A stretch of 64,000 nt of DNA from Atrichornis clamosus (taxonomy: Eukaryota > Chordata > Aves > Passeriformes > Menuridae). A program made the position numbers and the translations under genes. A model generated the notes under the pieces. It had not been told where the DNA came from, made no database searches, and saw only the letters and a program-made list of their open reading frames with translations. The stretch spans positions 62,001-126,000 of the forward strand of contig WBMZ01011605.1 in NCBI GenBank assembly GCA_013400975.1, given 5' to 3'. Positions 12,101-25,300 of this stretch are shown here, one piece after another; the first letter of the stretch is position 1; the number at the start of each line of letters is the position of its first letter.

Positions 12101-15100
12101 AGGAGGGGAGGCCCAAAACACCAGGCTCTAAAGAGGGAGAGGGTGAAGATTTGCTCTCTCATGGGATCAGCAGACAGGAGGGTGTCTAAGGAGTAAAGTT
12201 GTTTTCTATCATTCTTTTCCACCTGATAGTAGCCATCAACAGGGGCAATTTGGTAGTTCTGGTGCAAAGAATGATACAAATAAAATTTGAAAGAAGGCTG
12301 TCTTTGTCTTTGTCCTGGCTTATGAAGATGGGTTAACATTACACAGTGGAGCTGACAAATCAAAACACCGAGGAAGTTTTTGTTGTAGTTCAGATTGAGT
12401 CATAATTATGTATGGTACAGTTTCCAGTAAGAGGTTTTCTTTCACGTGGCTTGCACATGGCTTGCAATTCATCAAGAAATTTGGGGTTACTGTAAGCAAA
12501 GATAATCTGAAAGGCAATATACCGAAATAATTTATGGCATGGTTTTAGTGGGGAAAACAATGACTGAATGCTGAAGCAGTTAGCTCTGATGAATTCAAAG
12601 AAATGGATCAAAATGAATATTGGATGTAATTTCTGAGTCAAAGGCTATAATCTCATTCCTGAAATGGATGTAAAAAATCTGATTCGCTTAGTCCTCATTA
12701 ACCAGGTGAAGCAAGGCTACCAGTGCTGTTTCCCAGCAGTCAAAAGTACACAGCACCTGGCTCAAGATACTGGCCATTTTTGCCTAAATTGTGCAATTTG
12801 GATGATTGGCATGGTGGGAGAAAAATTTGACACTGAGTTCTTTGGGTTTTGAGCGTTTATTTAGCTCTAAAAATTGCTCATAGTTTTGGTTTATTTTTTT
12901 ATTACCCTATAACTTCTTTAGTTTTGTCATGGACTCGTTAAGTTAAATTTTCTTTATCTGGGGAGAAGTTTAAACTGAAGCTTAGTCTAAATTAAGCAGC
13001 CTCCTTGAGTTCACTAGAGAGCCACAGGAAAGAGACAGAATCCTCCATGACTTTCTCAGCAGAAACCATCCTAGGGAGATCAACTGCATAAAATTAAATG
13101 CATAAAAATATCCTTTCGATCTCAGATACCCCAGGGAACATCCCTCCTTATTCATTCCCAATGGTGTCTATTTTGGACCTAATCTGCTTTATTTTGTCTA
13201 ATCCTATTTTGAACCTGGAGGTTTGCTCTGATTCCTCACCATGACTCCTCTGACAGCATGTTTCAGAAGTGCACTGCCTGCTCTGCAAAGTGACTTTTAC
13301 CTGTTTTAAATTGAGTTCTGTTCTGCTAGTGGAGAGTTTGGGTAAACACCTTCTCCCTCACCTTGTCCCCTTCCTTCCTCATTGCACAAACCTTACCCAG
13401 ACCATCACTCTGCCCCCAGCTGAGCCATCCCAGCCTGCTGCACCTCATAGCCTTCTCATCTCCTAAAATGACCTGCAAATATCTCTTAGGAGTTTAATGC
13501 ATGAAGTACAAAACTCTTATGTAGTGTAAAGCAGAGACTGTGGAGAAAAAAGGGATAACACAGTAACAGACAGGAGACCAGTTGGTATCTAAGGCCACTG
13601 TGCCTGGTTTGTAACACCGAGATGGCTGAAATTCACCATTAAAAAAACACTCCACCGCCTGCCACAGCAGTGTACAAATGCACATCTTGTTGCCCACTGG
13701 AAGTTTTGAGGTATTTTGTTTTGGAAGAATTTAGATCTGGTGGTGAAATCAGGCAGCTCAAGTCCATGATTCTTCACGGTATTATGATGTTTCCCCTTTT
13801 TCAGGAAAAAATGGGCACTCTAACCAGTCAGCCGAAAACAGCCTCCCCCTGGCAGCTAAGTAAATCATCATTGTCAGGAATGTGGGCACACTCCGGTTTG
13901 TGCCAGGCTGTGTGTGCGCTCCCTGCTAAAGCATTTCCTTTGGCAAAACAAGTAAGTGCCACAGCAACAAAAATTACAACAGTCAGTCAATTGATGGGAT
14001 GAAATGCTCCTTTGCCATCCCAAAGTGAATCTCTGCACGGAAAACACAGGGCCTGGAGAATTGCTTTTCTTGCATCTCACATCAGCATTTTACCTTTTTC
14101 TATGCTCCAGGTCTGACATGCATAGCTTCTTAAAATTCAGAGACCGCAGATATTATGATGGTAACTCAGTATAATATTATGTTTAAATCTGTTCTCACTC
14201 ATACTCTTCCACATGGCATGAATCAAATGTACTGTTGGTTTGTCCTGGTAGAAGTATGGACCTATCTGAAGAAGGCAGACAGGATATGTGCTCTGATGGT
14301 CCTTCTATCTCTTTACAAAATAACAGAATCTTAAACAGAGCTGACTGTCTTGGAATAAAACAAATATTTCCAGCCAGGAACCACTGTCACATATGGGTGA
14401 CACTTCCTAACACTTACTTTGAATTCACTCTGAAAAATGCCACAAAGGACAAGGATATTTTGTCTCTCTTAAAAATAGCATATATAGTAGTAATACTTTT
14501 CCTAAGATCGTCCAGAAACACAAGCAAAAATACATTTCTCTTTTTTTCCCCTCTAAACTAGCAACAGTGGCTGTGTGGTCATTTGGTCTTCTTCCGTTTA
14601 AAAAATACCGTACATTCCTTACTCCCAGCCACCTTGACCACTGGCTGTTGTGCTTCCTATGTCAGAGGAGATGAGATCATTAATACCACCAGTAATGGTG
14701 TCTCCAGAACCTCCTCTTTTTGCTGGCTCATGGGAATGGGTCTGGAGCTATGAGCTATGAAAAGGATCTATGAACCATTTAAACTCCTCGCTGTTTAAAT
14801 TGGCTATTAGAGATTGCCTTCATTGTCATTTCTTGGCTTCCTGATAAAAGAACAGATGACTCTGCTGAGCCATCTTGGTGGAGGAGAAGTGCATGAAAGC
14901 AGAATTTTGAAAAAATCATTGAAGAGGGAGACAATGGCAGAACTTGTAATAGACAAAAAAGAAAGAAAAGCAGGAAAAACTAAATAGAAATATGAAGGAA
15001 GAGGAAGAAAATGGTAGATCTACAAGCATAAGTTCAGTGGAACGCAGTTGTGGACAGATTATGTCTTATCATGTCCTCAAGGTATTCAAAACAGTCCTGA

Positions 15101-18100
15101 TTGTGTCCAAGTATTGCTGAAATGAAAAGGAGTGATAAGATCATTACACAATTTAAATGTTGGAAACTGTTTTTGTACAAAGCTTTACACCAATAAATAA
15201 GGTTTGTTCATATTTTACTGACCTTTATGCACAGGAAATAAAGAAACCAGAGAACACAGACAAAACCACCAATTTATAGATAGCCCAAGAAACACCTAGC
15301 TCATTCTACCGTGCAGTACAAGAGTTGTTTACTTTAAAATGACTAATGACGTGGTTGTCTTTGAAAAGCAGCATTCAAGGCTGATATTTAACTCTTCTCC
15401 CCATGAGCATCTGAAAGAGCCAATTCAGATTGTGGAACAAGAGAACTGGCTGAATCTCAAGAGGATGGCTCTTGGCCATCTTCTTGGAGGTGGTCTACTG
15501 GAGATGGTGGACATGATCTTTCTGATGACCCGCTGTTTCCTGAAAAGAGCTACTGCATCCTTGCTAGGTAAAAAATAATACTGGACACAAAGGACGAATT
15601 ATTCTTTCACTTGCTGATGTCAGAGAGTAGAGCATTGTAGATGGCAAGCCTCTACAAAGAGTGCATAATGGGAGATATTTTAATTATCCCTGAACTTAGC
15701 CCTCCAACTCAAAGAAAGATGAATGTATTTAGGAATAACTGACAAGACTTTTGCTGCTGAGTATGTCTGCAAGGAAGTTGCCTGGCAGAGTGAGGACCTG
15801 TTGCTTCCTGCGTCCAGCAAACATGAAGAGGGTTTGCAAACAGCAGGAAGAGGCAGAATGAGAAATTGCTTGAAGCAGACTGCAATATAGATCAGTTTGT
15901 GTTGCTGTTTTTATTAATATACTTCTTCATTTGCTGGTCAGTTGGCACACAGGCTGACATTCCCGAGAGGATAGCGTGATGCTCTGGGAGGTGATACCAG
16001 CACTATTGATATAGTGCCCTGTGTCAATGGTCCAGAAGAACACCCAAAAAAATGGACAACAAAATGGTGTTTTCTGAACTCAGCCTTCCCCCTTCTACAT
16101 TCATAAACACTTAAGAGTCTGGTGAAGTCTAGCTGTAACCTAGCAGGAACCAAGTACTTGAACAGATTTAGTTGCAAGATGTTACTTACTATCTAAACAC
16201 ATAGGTTGTTCAAAACTTTATTTTCCTTACCCACTTCCAATTAAAAAATGTGTACAGCAGCAACAGTTAATTAGATATTCTTATTCTTTTGTTGTTTCTG
16301 CAAGGCACTGACTTCTGATACTAACAGGATGTTTTTTAAGGGTGCGTATCACATAACATTCTCACCTTTGAAGCACTGAGTGTTTTGAGGTCCTATTGAC
16401 AAGTTGTACTGACCTCAATGTACGGCTTTGGTTTTTTGGATGTGTCTTCCATTCAGGATCCAAAACACCACTAAAAATCTAATACATAATGAATAACATG
16501 GGGGTTTTTATTGTAACTGTGTGGTTTTCAAATTTACCTTATGAGCCAAACGCATGTATATTATGCAGGTTTTAAAACATCAAAATGCATTAAAAATACA
16601 ACTTGCTAGCTCTTTTATTTTTCTATATTTGCTGATAACATCTGACTATAATAATGGAGTGATATTGATAAGGACAAACAACACATACAGAAAACCTGAT
16701 ACTGCACAACTAGTGTCAGTCTATGCACAACTAATAGTCTGACACCCAGGCACTCATTCCTCTGTGGACTGCTTTGTCTTTTCCCAGTACAGACAGAGTG
16801 AGCCACCACAGCTATACACCACAGTCATGTGCTCCTACCAATAATCTCCAAAGTCTATGAATGCAGGCAAAAATTGGTATATATATATACATATATAATA
16901 AAAGCTAGAATATTTATGCTAGAATATTTGCAGATGTTGTTGTGGGGTTTTTTGTGAAATGCCTACAAAGGTATGTGAGAGTATGCTGGCTGCTCAGAAA
17001 GCTATAAATCCCAATAGAGTACCAAACGGAAGTGGTTCAGGGTCTGCAACTGGGTTGATAGTGATAAGCGGAGCTTTATTGTATAGTAAACGTCCGCTAT
17101 TACCCAAAGCTCAGTCAAAACTATTTATTGACTGAAAATTGTTCTTCAGACAATGGGAAACTGTATTTGATGTAATCAGCACAAAAGCACATTGCCCTCT
17201 TTCTGGTAGTCATCAAATGCTTTGTTTTCATAACTTGAAAATAAACAAGCCTCAAGGAATTTGAGGTTTTATACTTCTCACTACACTTTTGGGTGGGCTT
17301 TTTTTTTCAGACCTGGATGAATTTGCAAATATTTAAAAGTTGTGAAGTAACTTTCCACTCTGGTAAAAAAGAATGAAAAGAGAATTTTTATTTTCGTAGA
17401 CTGTAAACAGTCTATGCCCAACTCATATTAAATACTTGGATGCAAACAGCTGCCACTGCTGCTTTGGAGGAACAGAGCACTGTACAAAAGGATTTTATTG
17501 CCTTCAGAATATGACAGAGAAATAATTTTAAAAGTTGCATAGATTGTTTAAAGTTCTTAGTTTGCCTGTCTTTAATCTCGCTGAGATTTTCTGATTGCTG
17601 CTTTGCAATTTGTAATCTGTAATTCAGTTTTGTCACTGTTTGTTGTATTCTACTACCTAGTTTCCATTGTGTGTCTTTGGGGAGGAATCACCTCTCTTTA
17701 AAGAATGGAGATTGTGTGACCAGATGTTTGTGTTATCATGTTGTGACAATTTTTCACCTAAATGCAGAATCCCTAGCGTGGATTTTTTCCTTAGAGCAGG
17801 AAAGAGCAGCTCCTTCATATGACTTCTGCCACATGTGAGTGACATGGAAGCCTGAAGTGTAGTTCTAATGGGACTTGATGGTGATGCAAGCAGGCTGTAG
17901 ATATAAAAGACCATCCATGTATTAGAGGAGAGTTTCAGAATGACAGGGAATTCAACTTGTGTGGAGCCAACTCCACGAAACTGGTCATGTGGTGAAAAGT
18001 ATGATGAAACCTACAGGAACACACCTTGAAATGTCCTGGTAAATTAGGAGATGTGTCTCAACATCATTAATATTATGAACGCAAATATAGTGATGGACTA

Positions 18101-18486
18101 CAGACCAACCTTAATGGTTGTTCTTCACCGTTGCAATGATTTTCTGAAGCTGTTTGGTGAAGGACTGTGGGTGGATTTTACAACTGACCAGTTAAACACA
18201 GCGGAACTTTTCCAAATACTGGGAAATCCCACTGAAAAACTGAATTAAAATCTTAAGATGTTAGTATTTCTATCTCCATCATTAGGGGGAAAAAAAGTTA
18301 TTTTTGGCCTACCAACCTTGGGGACATGCTGCAAGGGTAGTCTGGGGGCCTTTGATCTAAAGGTTGAACAGATATGCATGAGCTACTATGGGTGAGTACC
18401 AGTACAGGACTATTAAGAGTAAAATATAGGGTTGAATAAACATGCTACCAGATCCTAGTGGGAATTGTGCTCATTTGTATTATAAT
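9111..18486. other. Noncoding unique sequence including the longest open frame
   Basis: No gene or repeat family is recognised. It contains the longest open frame of the window (9619-10053 plus, 144 codons), whose translation shows no domain, signal peptide or family resemblance and whose length is expected by chance. An A+T-rich patch lies at 11459-11496 and a nearly homopurine patch at about 14950-15012. A short (TA)n run lies at 16877-16898, followed by two copies of GCTAGAATATTT. No splice-flanked exon could be supported. Confidence 0.55.
16877..16898. repeat. Short (TA)n microsatellite
   Basis: A run of alternating T and A interrupted by one C, directly followed by a degenerate pair of GCTAGAATATTT units. 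It is low-complexity sequence with no evident function. Confidence 0.8.
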
Positions 18487-18594
18487 CTGGTTTGTTTCTG
18501 CCCCTGACTGTATCTTTGACTTCTTCTGTCACACTCAGACAAGTTACTTTACATGTAAGAGAGCTGGTATCCACACTGTAAATTGGTGACCGTG
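18487..18594 (+). mobile_element. MIR-like SINE fragment (sense)
   Basis: The order of blocks follows the core of the MIR SINE. A degenerate 'ctgcccctgactgtatc' stands for the 'ctctgccacttactagct' segment. It is followed by 'tctgtcacactcagacaagttacttta' (consensus tgtgaccttgggcaagttacttaa), then a 'ccacactgtaaattgg' block (consensus tcctcatctgtaaaatgg). MIR elements are very old tRNA-derived SINEs found as heavily mutated relics across amniotes, including birds. The match is by eye and about what a relic of that age would show. A chance resemblance is possible. Confidence 0.45.
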
Positions 18595-21500
18595 CAGGAA
18601 ACAAGCCCACAAAAGGCTCAGATCCCAACTTATTTAAAGGCTGCAGAGGAAATTTGGTTCCTCAGAGAAGAGACTGGGGTTTATTACAAACCATTATTGT
18701 GGTAATTATCATTTACTGGGGTACTACTAGGGTCCATTTTCTTCCCCTAGTTTTATGCCAATGTAAATCACGTAATATCATGAAGATTTTCTTCCTTTAA
18801 AGAAAAGCTGTTGGGTACATATCATCCCTGAGTATCCTGGACAAGATGCCACTCAGGCACTTCTCAGCTTCTGAGAGGTATTGTCAGCCTTCAGTACTAA
18901 TTTTATTTCTGCTTAGTTTGCACAAGCTCCTGTTGCCCATTTAGAGAGTCATGAGAGTGATCTTGATAGCATTTGAGGGGTATAGCAAAAAATATGGTCC
19001 GCCTGATAAGCTTTTACGGGAAACACAGGACCTGCGAGTAGGAAAATGACATTTTTCACTGTGCAGGAATGCAAGTAACAGAGGAAAAAGAGCCTCTGTG
19101 TTTTACCTTCCTCTCGGGGTCAAACAGCATGTCCCCTCAGTCAAGGATATCAAAGGCAGTTGAAGGATATCTTAGTAGAACTCAATTGCCAAGGAAGGTG
19201 GGCAGGAGTGACCAGAGAAAGCTGTGAGCTTGGATTCCTGTGGAATAACAAACTCCCGACTTCCTGTGCTGCTCTTTCTCTTGGGGATGTGTTGGTAACC
19301 TGCCAGCACCAGTCTGGTAGTAGCTTAATGGAGGGTGGCCAAGTGAATGATGATATGAATAATGATTAAAAGGTTAAAGAAACCGCATGTGACTAGCTGG
19401 AATCATGGGAGCTCGAGTAGACCTGGTACTCTAATAAGCAAACAGGGGCACATTTGCTTTGGTAATTGGATATAATCACCATGTGCAGACATTTTTCCTA
19501 TTTACTGCTTCAGTGTGCTTATCCCAGGCTGCTGAGACATTCTTTCATCTGCATCAGTAAAAACATTATTTGCTTGAACTGTGTGAAATAAAATAAAACC
19601 CTATCCCAGAGTAGGAAGTTTTTCTCCAGATCGTTTCCACCTTTCTTTGCACCTTTGATGTGTGACCCTTGCCACCCACCACCCTCCCTTTCAGCCAGCC
19701 CTCCCCGGAATAGCCTCCTAATGAAACGATAGTCCCAAGGACCAAAGAGGAGGCTGTGGTTTCCACAGATGAATGCCCACTGCAGGCACTGCTTACTTGT
19801 GGTGTTTATTTCACTCCCTCCTAGCTACAGTGCCTGGAGTTGGAAGGGTCAATCCGCAGTTTGAATTGGCATATTTTTAAGGTCCTTTCTATTATGAAAT
19901 ATTTATGAGAGGAAACAAGGTTGGACATTCCTGCAGCCAGTCCAGTGTAGGAACGCTATGTGCCTTCCTCCCCTGAACATGTAAATGCAGTCAGTTATTT
20001 AATGGAAGACTCACATACCTTGTTCCTTTACATTTCAAGTGAGCTGTCAGAGGAATGTAAACATTTATTTGGAGCAAGCCCTCAGGTAAAGGATTACCAT
20101 ATGCCACAGAAGGAAATTCCAGCATGCCCACCCAAATTTATGCTGTGGAGAGAGCTATGAATAGAAAGTTTGTACACTGTTATGAATATGGATAAAATAC
20201 ATCACTCATGGCTGGGCCATGAAAAATTGAAAAACACATATTTTGGATCACACAATATTTTCAAAAATATATTTAAAAGAAAATAAACATGGGATCTTGT
20301 GTGTTCGTTTGCTGTTTGAAGTACCTTTGGGGAAGACAGACATCAACAAATTTTCTTCCAGACCACTCACTTCTCTTGATAACAAGAGGTTCTTTCGGAG
20401 AAAGGCAGCAGTCTCATTCCCGGGTTCTCTTTGTTTCCTTAGCCAGTGCCCATTTATTGGGAGTTTATGTTGTATTCACAGTTAGCAAAAGCAAATGCAT
20501 TTAGAGGACTGCATTCAGTCTTAAAGGTCAGAATAGAATTCCTCATTCTTGGCTGCCTTACAAGGTGACCTTTTCATGAGTGTTACATGACCCTTGTTCA
20601 CCTTGCCAATGAGTTAATTAGCATTTTTATTATTATTGTTCTACAGCCAGACAGTAGTCACTGATGTTTTGGTGTGGACAGCATCAGTTTCTTTTGAAAT
20701 GAAAGGAATTCTGCTAAATGTGTTAAAAAATTATGTTAAAACTTACTTCTGGGAGAAGGACATTCTCCTCCATGCAGACCAATGGCCTCTAGACACCTCA
20801 GCAACATTGGGCTGTGTAATGTAAAAGTCCTGTCCATGCTCTAGAGCTTGCTACTACAACTCAAAGCCACACAGGGCTTCTGCACTGCAATCCTCTAAGT
20901 AAGCCGTTTCTAACAGAAGTGTTGTACATGCTCCTTTGGGTGGGAGGGACTCATCAAGGGTATTCTGCCTTTCCTCTGTGTTTAAGTGTTTGGGCCAACG
21001 GGTGAATTTCCTCTCAGGACCCTCCTGCTGCCTTTTCCTTTCTGCTTTCTCCACACAGCATCTCTTTCCATTGCAAAGGGAGCTTTTTGTATATGTGTGG
21101 AAGCAACAGAAGAACAATACCAGGGTTACATGAGAACAAGTAAGACAACCTTATTATTAGGGAAAGAGGAGTGTGAGAGAGTGAAAGAAAACAGTATTTA
21201 GCAGCAGGAACACTTAGAATGAAATCAGACCTAAGCCAGAAAATGTTAACGCAGAGGAAGGGAGGAAGGAGTTTGATGTGGGATAGTGAGCTGCCTTGAT
21301 TATCTTTCACTGTTATCCCAAAGCCAAGTTTATTTTAACTGGAAATTGCACATCACATTGAATGAGAAACATATGGAAAGACAAAGTTACTGATTTAAAA
21401 TCTTAAGATTTGTCCTGCCTAAGGAATGACAACCCAAACCTTGCTTACGAATAGCTGTGGCACCTAATATCAATGTTTAAGCCAAATATGTTCAAGCCAA

Positions 21501-22284
21501 ATACGTTCAAGGCAAATATCCATGAGCTCCCCAGGAACACACACAGCCCCGCACCATTTTTTTCCAGACTGTCCCCACCCAGGACAATTTGAACCACAAG
21601 GTTGTGCACTCACCCATCCCCTGCCTCCTTACTTATTGCAGGGCATGGTGCAGCACTCCCTTCACAGGAGGTTCTGAGTGCAGAGCAGTACTTAAAGTCA
21701 CTGTCACTGAGAGACAGGGAGGACCTGTGTTTAGTGGTGAAAAAAAAAGGTATAGCTAAATAGGTGTAACTTCTCTTTCCCTTCTCCTTGTTGAGAAAAA
21801 ATGATAGCTTATTTATTTAATTTATAATCAATTAGGATGATAATTAGAGAAAGATCTTTACAACAATATAGGTGATCTTTTTGCCTTCAATCATGTCTTT
21901 TAGACAGGGGTAAGGATATAAATTCTGAAATTATGGTGATAAAGAGATTATTAAGGGTAAAATATTTGGAAGCTGGAAAGTGAAGACAATGACCTTTGTG
22001 ATTTTTGCATTAATACATTGTTTCCTTTGAGCATCAGATGCCTTAGCAGTCAATTCTTGATGTGATGTGGCAGATATGCACTCTCTGACTTCACGATGAA
22101 AGAAAATCAAAGCACCACTCACTTCAGGCTACCAACACCCATCTTAAAAAAAAGGTCTGATCTTTGGATGAAGATTAGTTCTTGAGGCAGCAAAGAGAAA
22201 TGTTGGAATGAAATATAGCATCACAACTAAATAATGGTTTCAGACTATTCAGTACCATGATGCTGTGCATGTCACATTCCATAC
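18595..22284. other. Noncoding unique sequence, no feature recognised
   Basis: Only short open frames (98 codons or fewer), many overlapping on opposite strands, for example around 20850-21310. The only structure seen is the three-copy 15-bp tandem repeat at 21479-21523. Confidence 0.6.
21479..21523. repeat. 15-bp tandem repeat, three units
   Basis: Units AAGCCAAATATGTTC, AAGCCAAATACGTTC and AAGGCAAATATCCAT follow one another without spacer. The first two differ at one base and the third is more diverged. It is a small local minisatellite-like duplication of unknown significance. Confidence 0.85.
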
Positions 22285-22365
22285 AGTGAATAAGTTGTTA
22301 TCGCCTTTTTCTAGGTAAGGAAACTTAAAAAGAAGCTTTCATTGGTGGTGGCATAGGAAGAAATG
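22285..22365 (-). mobile_element. MIR-like SINE fragment (antisense)
   Basis: The plus strand reads 'gttgttatcgcctttttct' and then 'aggtaaggaaacttaaa'. This parallels the reverse complement of the MIR core (attattatccccattttac, then agatgaggaaactgagg). The similarity fades after about 22340. It is a short, heavily mutated relic, and chance similarity is a real alternative. Confidence 0.4.
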
Positions 22366-25300
22366 AAACTCTAATGTGCTCACTTGCAGGCTCCTTGAGA
22401 TACAGATAATTTGAAACTACTTTGAACTTTTAACATCTGACAAATTTTTAAACATGAGGCTCTACACAAAATATTTCATTCTGGCAAACAGGCTACACAG
22501 TTTGATCCTAAAGTGCATCAGTCACGTCATTGTAGGTGCTGAAAAGTGCCGTCAGAATCCAGCACCCACAATTGAAAGCTGAGTGTGGGAGCAGATGAGG
22601 GCAGGCAACAAAGAGGCATTTTATCCTTGTGCCCGCTTGCACAAACATTGCAGATGGTCTGAACCTCTGCACTCATACTGTGTGACTCTGAGAGTTCAAA
22701 TCACATCAAAGAGATTCCTGGAAACACTACCCTGAGGAAGGCTGCAGCCTGCCTGTGGTTCCTGGGTGGTGGGACCATGGGCAAGACAAATTACATCTCG
22801 TTAGGATCCTCAGGGTGGACCCAAATTTAAATACTGCAGTTTTCATGAAAAACACACAGAGATGTAACTGAAGTGGCACACTCAGTTACAATTTGATAGG
22901 AGAACTCGTTTGTGATATAACAACGTGTAAACATCCGTGTGTCCCTGCAGACAACCTGCTTTGCAAGGGAGAAACAGAACGGACTGTTCGGAATGTTTCC
23001 TGACTTGCTGACCAAATGATAACCAGTACACCTTTCAGACCAAACTTGGCCAGACTTTGGGCCCATTTTTGGTAACAATTTTTTCCACAAGAAAATGTGT
23101 CATTCAGTAATTTTCTGGCAAGCTTGAATGCCCCAGACCATGATTGTTTCTCCTGCAGGAACTTTTACTGGGCAAAGTCTGAACTTGGTGCCCAGATTTA
23201 TTACAAAAATCTAGTGTTGTTCACTAAGAGTAACAGGTACCTGTGAGTTTGCCTGTGATCCTCTGTGTCACAGTCAGCTGCTCTGTTTGTACATGGAGTC
23301 AAGTTCCCCACATATAAGTAATGGCACTAAGAGACAGGCAGCACTGTGAAAGAGCCATGATTTCAAAGGCAACTTGTGTCTGGACCATATAGTTTGCTGT
23401 GGGCTCTTGCAGATACAATGCAAATACATCCTGTCAATTGCTCTCTGATTGCACCTCTACATGAACATTTTGCCTTGAAAATTAAAACCCTCAGGGAATT
23501 TTCCATCAGTGCCATCCAAATTGTGGCCTGAGAACAACCTGAGCTCTTTTGAGGTCCATTGGAACAACTGTTGTCATAAGAAAATGTGTTTGTGATTAGC
23601 GATGAATAACTGGCCGTTCTGACTTGCAAAGTGGAGGCTGGAAGATGATCGGGCTGGGCAAGGGGTATTCTGGGGGAAGCTGCCACATTAGCTGAGGATT
23701 TACAGGGAGCACAAGACTCAGGCAAGTACCTAAAGCTCTCCCAGTGCAATACTTAAGCTCCCTAAGGATTTTTTTAAAGAACATATCTAGATTCTTTAAG
23801 CAGTTTTGTGATTTGGTGGAAGGAATGAAGTTATTCAGTAATGTTTACAATATCATATTTACTGTTATTTTATAGATTTATTTTAACCTCCTCTTCGACA
23901 GTGCTCAATGTAAAAAATTCCAGGTACACCTGTAAATCATATGGTGATGTTTCTTCTCGCATGCATAAACTTAGCTGTTCTTTCAAACAAAAACAAAAAC
24001 AAGGAGCTCAGAAGCAAATAACAAAACAAACATATTCACAAAACTTTATACATGGGAATGTCAGATATGTTCAAGATCGTGAAAACAGGTGTTAATCAAG
24101 AAGTTGCATAATTGTTACAGAAAAAAATGTTTAAGAGTAATTGCTATGGGGATTTACAAGTTCTGCTGTTATTGATTGCTTTCAATTTTAATGTGACTCT
24201 AGTTAGGAGTAATGAACACTTTGAGTAAAGGCAAGTTAGTTTAACATCAACACATGGTTCAGAGAGTGAGCAGTAAGAAAAAGTTTTCTTGCAGTAAGCA
24301 ATTTATAAGATAATATAATCTGTTCCTTTTATGGGAATATTGGTTCCTGTATGTCCAGACCAGCTTTGTAATTCATCAAGTTCAGGTGGTTTTGTTACAG
24401 GGATAGGGTAGGCATCGGTATTTAACAGTTTTTCATGACATTTGATGTATTTAAATTTTGATGTTATTGCTGTGAATGTCCATGATTATCACCGGATTGT
24501 AAGAGACATATTGAGACATATGGCTCTTTCAATACTGAATCAAAGGCTTGACATTAATGTATGAATAATGACATCATAGATGCCATGTGCTTTTGTCAAA
24601 AAATTGAATTGTTTCCAATTGTTTCCATCTTGATTGTGAACATGATGCAATTATCTGTATCGTCATTATGACTGCCACTTTTCTCGGTTATGAGTATGTT
24701 CAAATGTAAAATACTCATGTAAATGTAAAATGCATGCATTTATTTTTTTCTCACAAGAGAAGGAACATTTTTATTTCTTTTGCTAGTATCAGTGCACTGA
24801 TTTCAAGGACCTGAGTTTGAAATATATAATTGAATTTGACTTTCTAAGATTATATATGTAATTTACATGCACAAAAGTCAGTTAATTACAAAAAAAAAAG
24901 GACAATTTTTAAAAAATACATTAATATGTTATGTTTGTGTATGCTGTCATGCTGATAATGCAGATATTTTGTGGTGAAATTCTTTTACCAGGCCTGGTGT
25001 GTGAGCCTGATGTTCTGTAAACGGAAAGGTGGCCTTTTCTTCCTTTCAGTCACTGCATTTTGAATGGGCAGGTGAAAAATAACTTGTAGTTTGACACGTG
25101 CTGAGATACAGATTGAGAGGGTATTCCACTCGACGGGCATCTTGCTCTTCTCTGAACATAGGTGACTTCAGAAAGAGCTAAACATCTCAGGTACCTTTGC
25201 ACCTCCCACTGACAGTCTCCTCTACTGGAGACTGGCCTCAGTGTGCCAGGGAGGGATTTGTTGTTGGCTTACGGCCCCTGTTGATCAGTGTGTGTCTGTC

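Noticed and set aside
22694..22702. GTTCAAATC, resembling a tRNA B box
   Set aside because: No A box at the right distance, no cloverleaf and no Pol III terminator arrangement.
23363..23749. 128-codon minus-strand frame
   Set aside because: No motif or family resemblance. It overlaps another minus-strand frame, and the length is within chance expectation.
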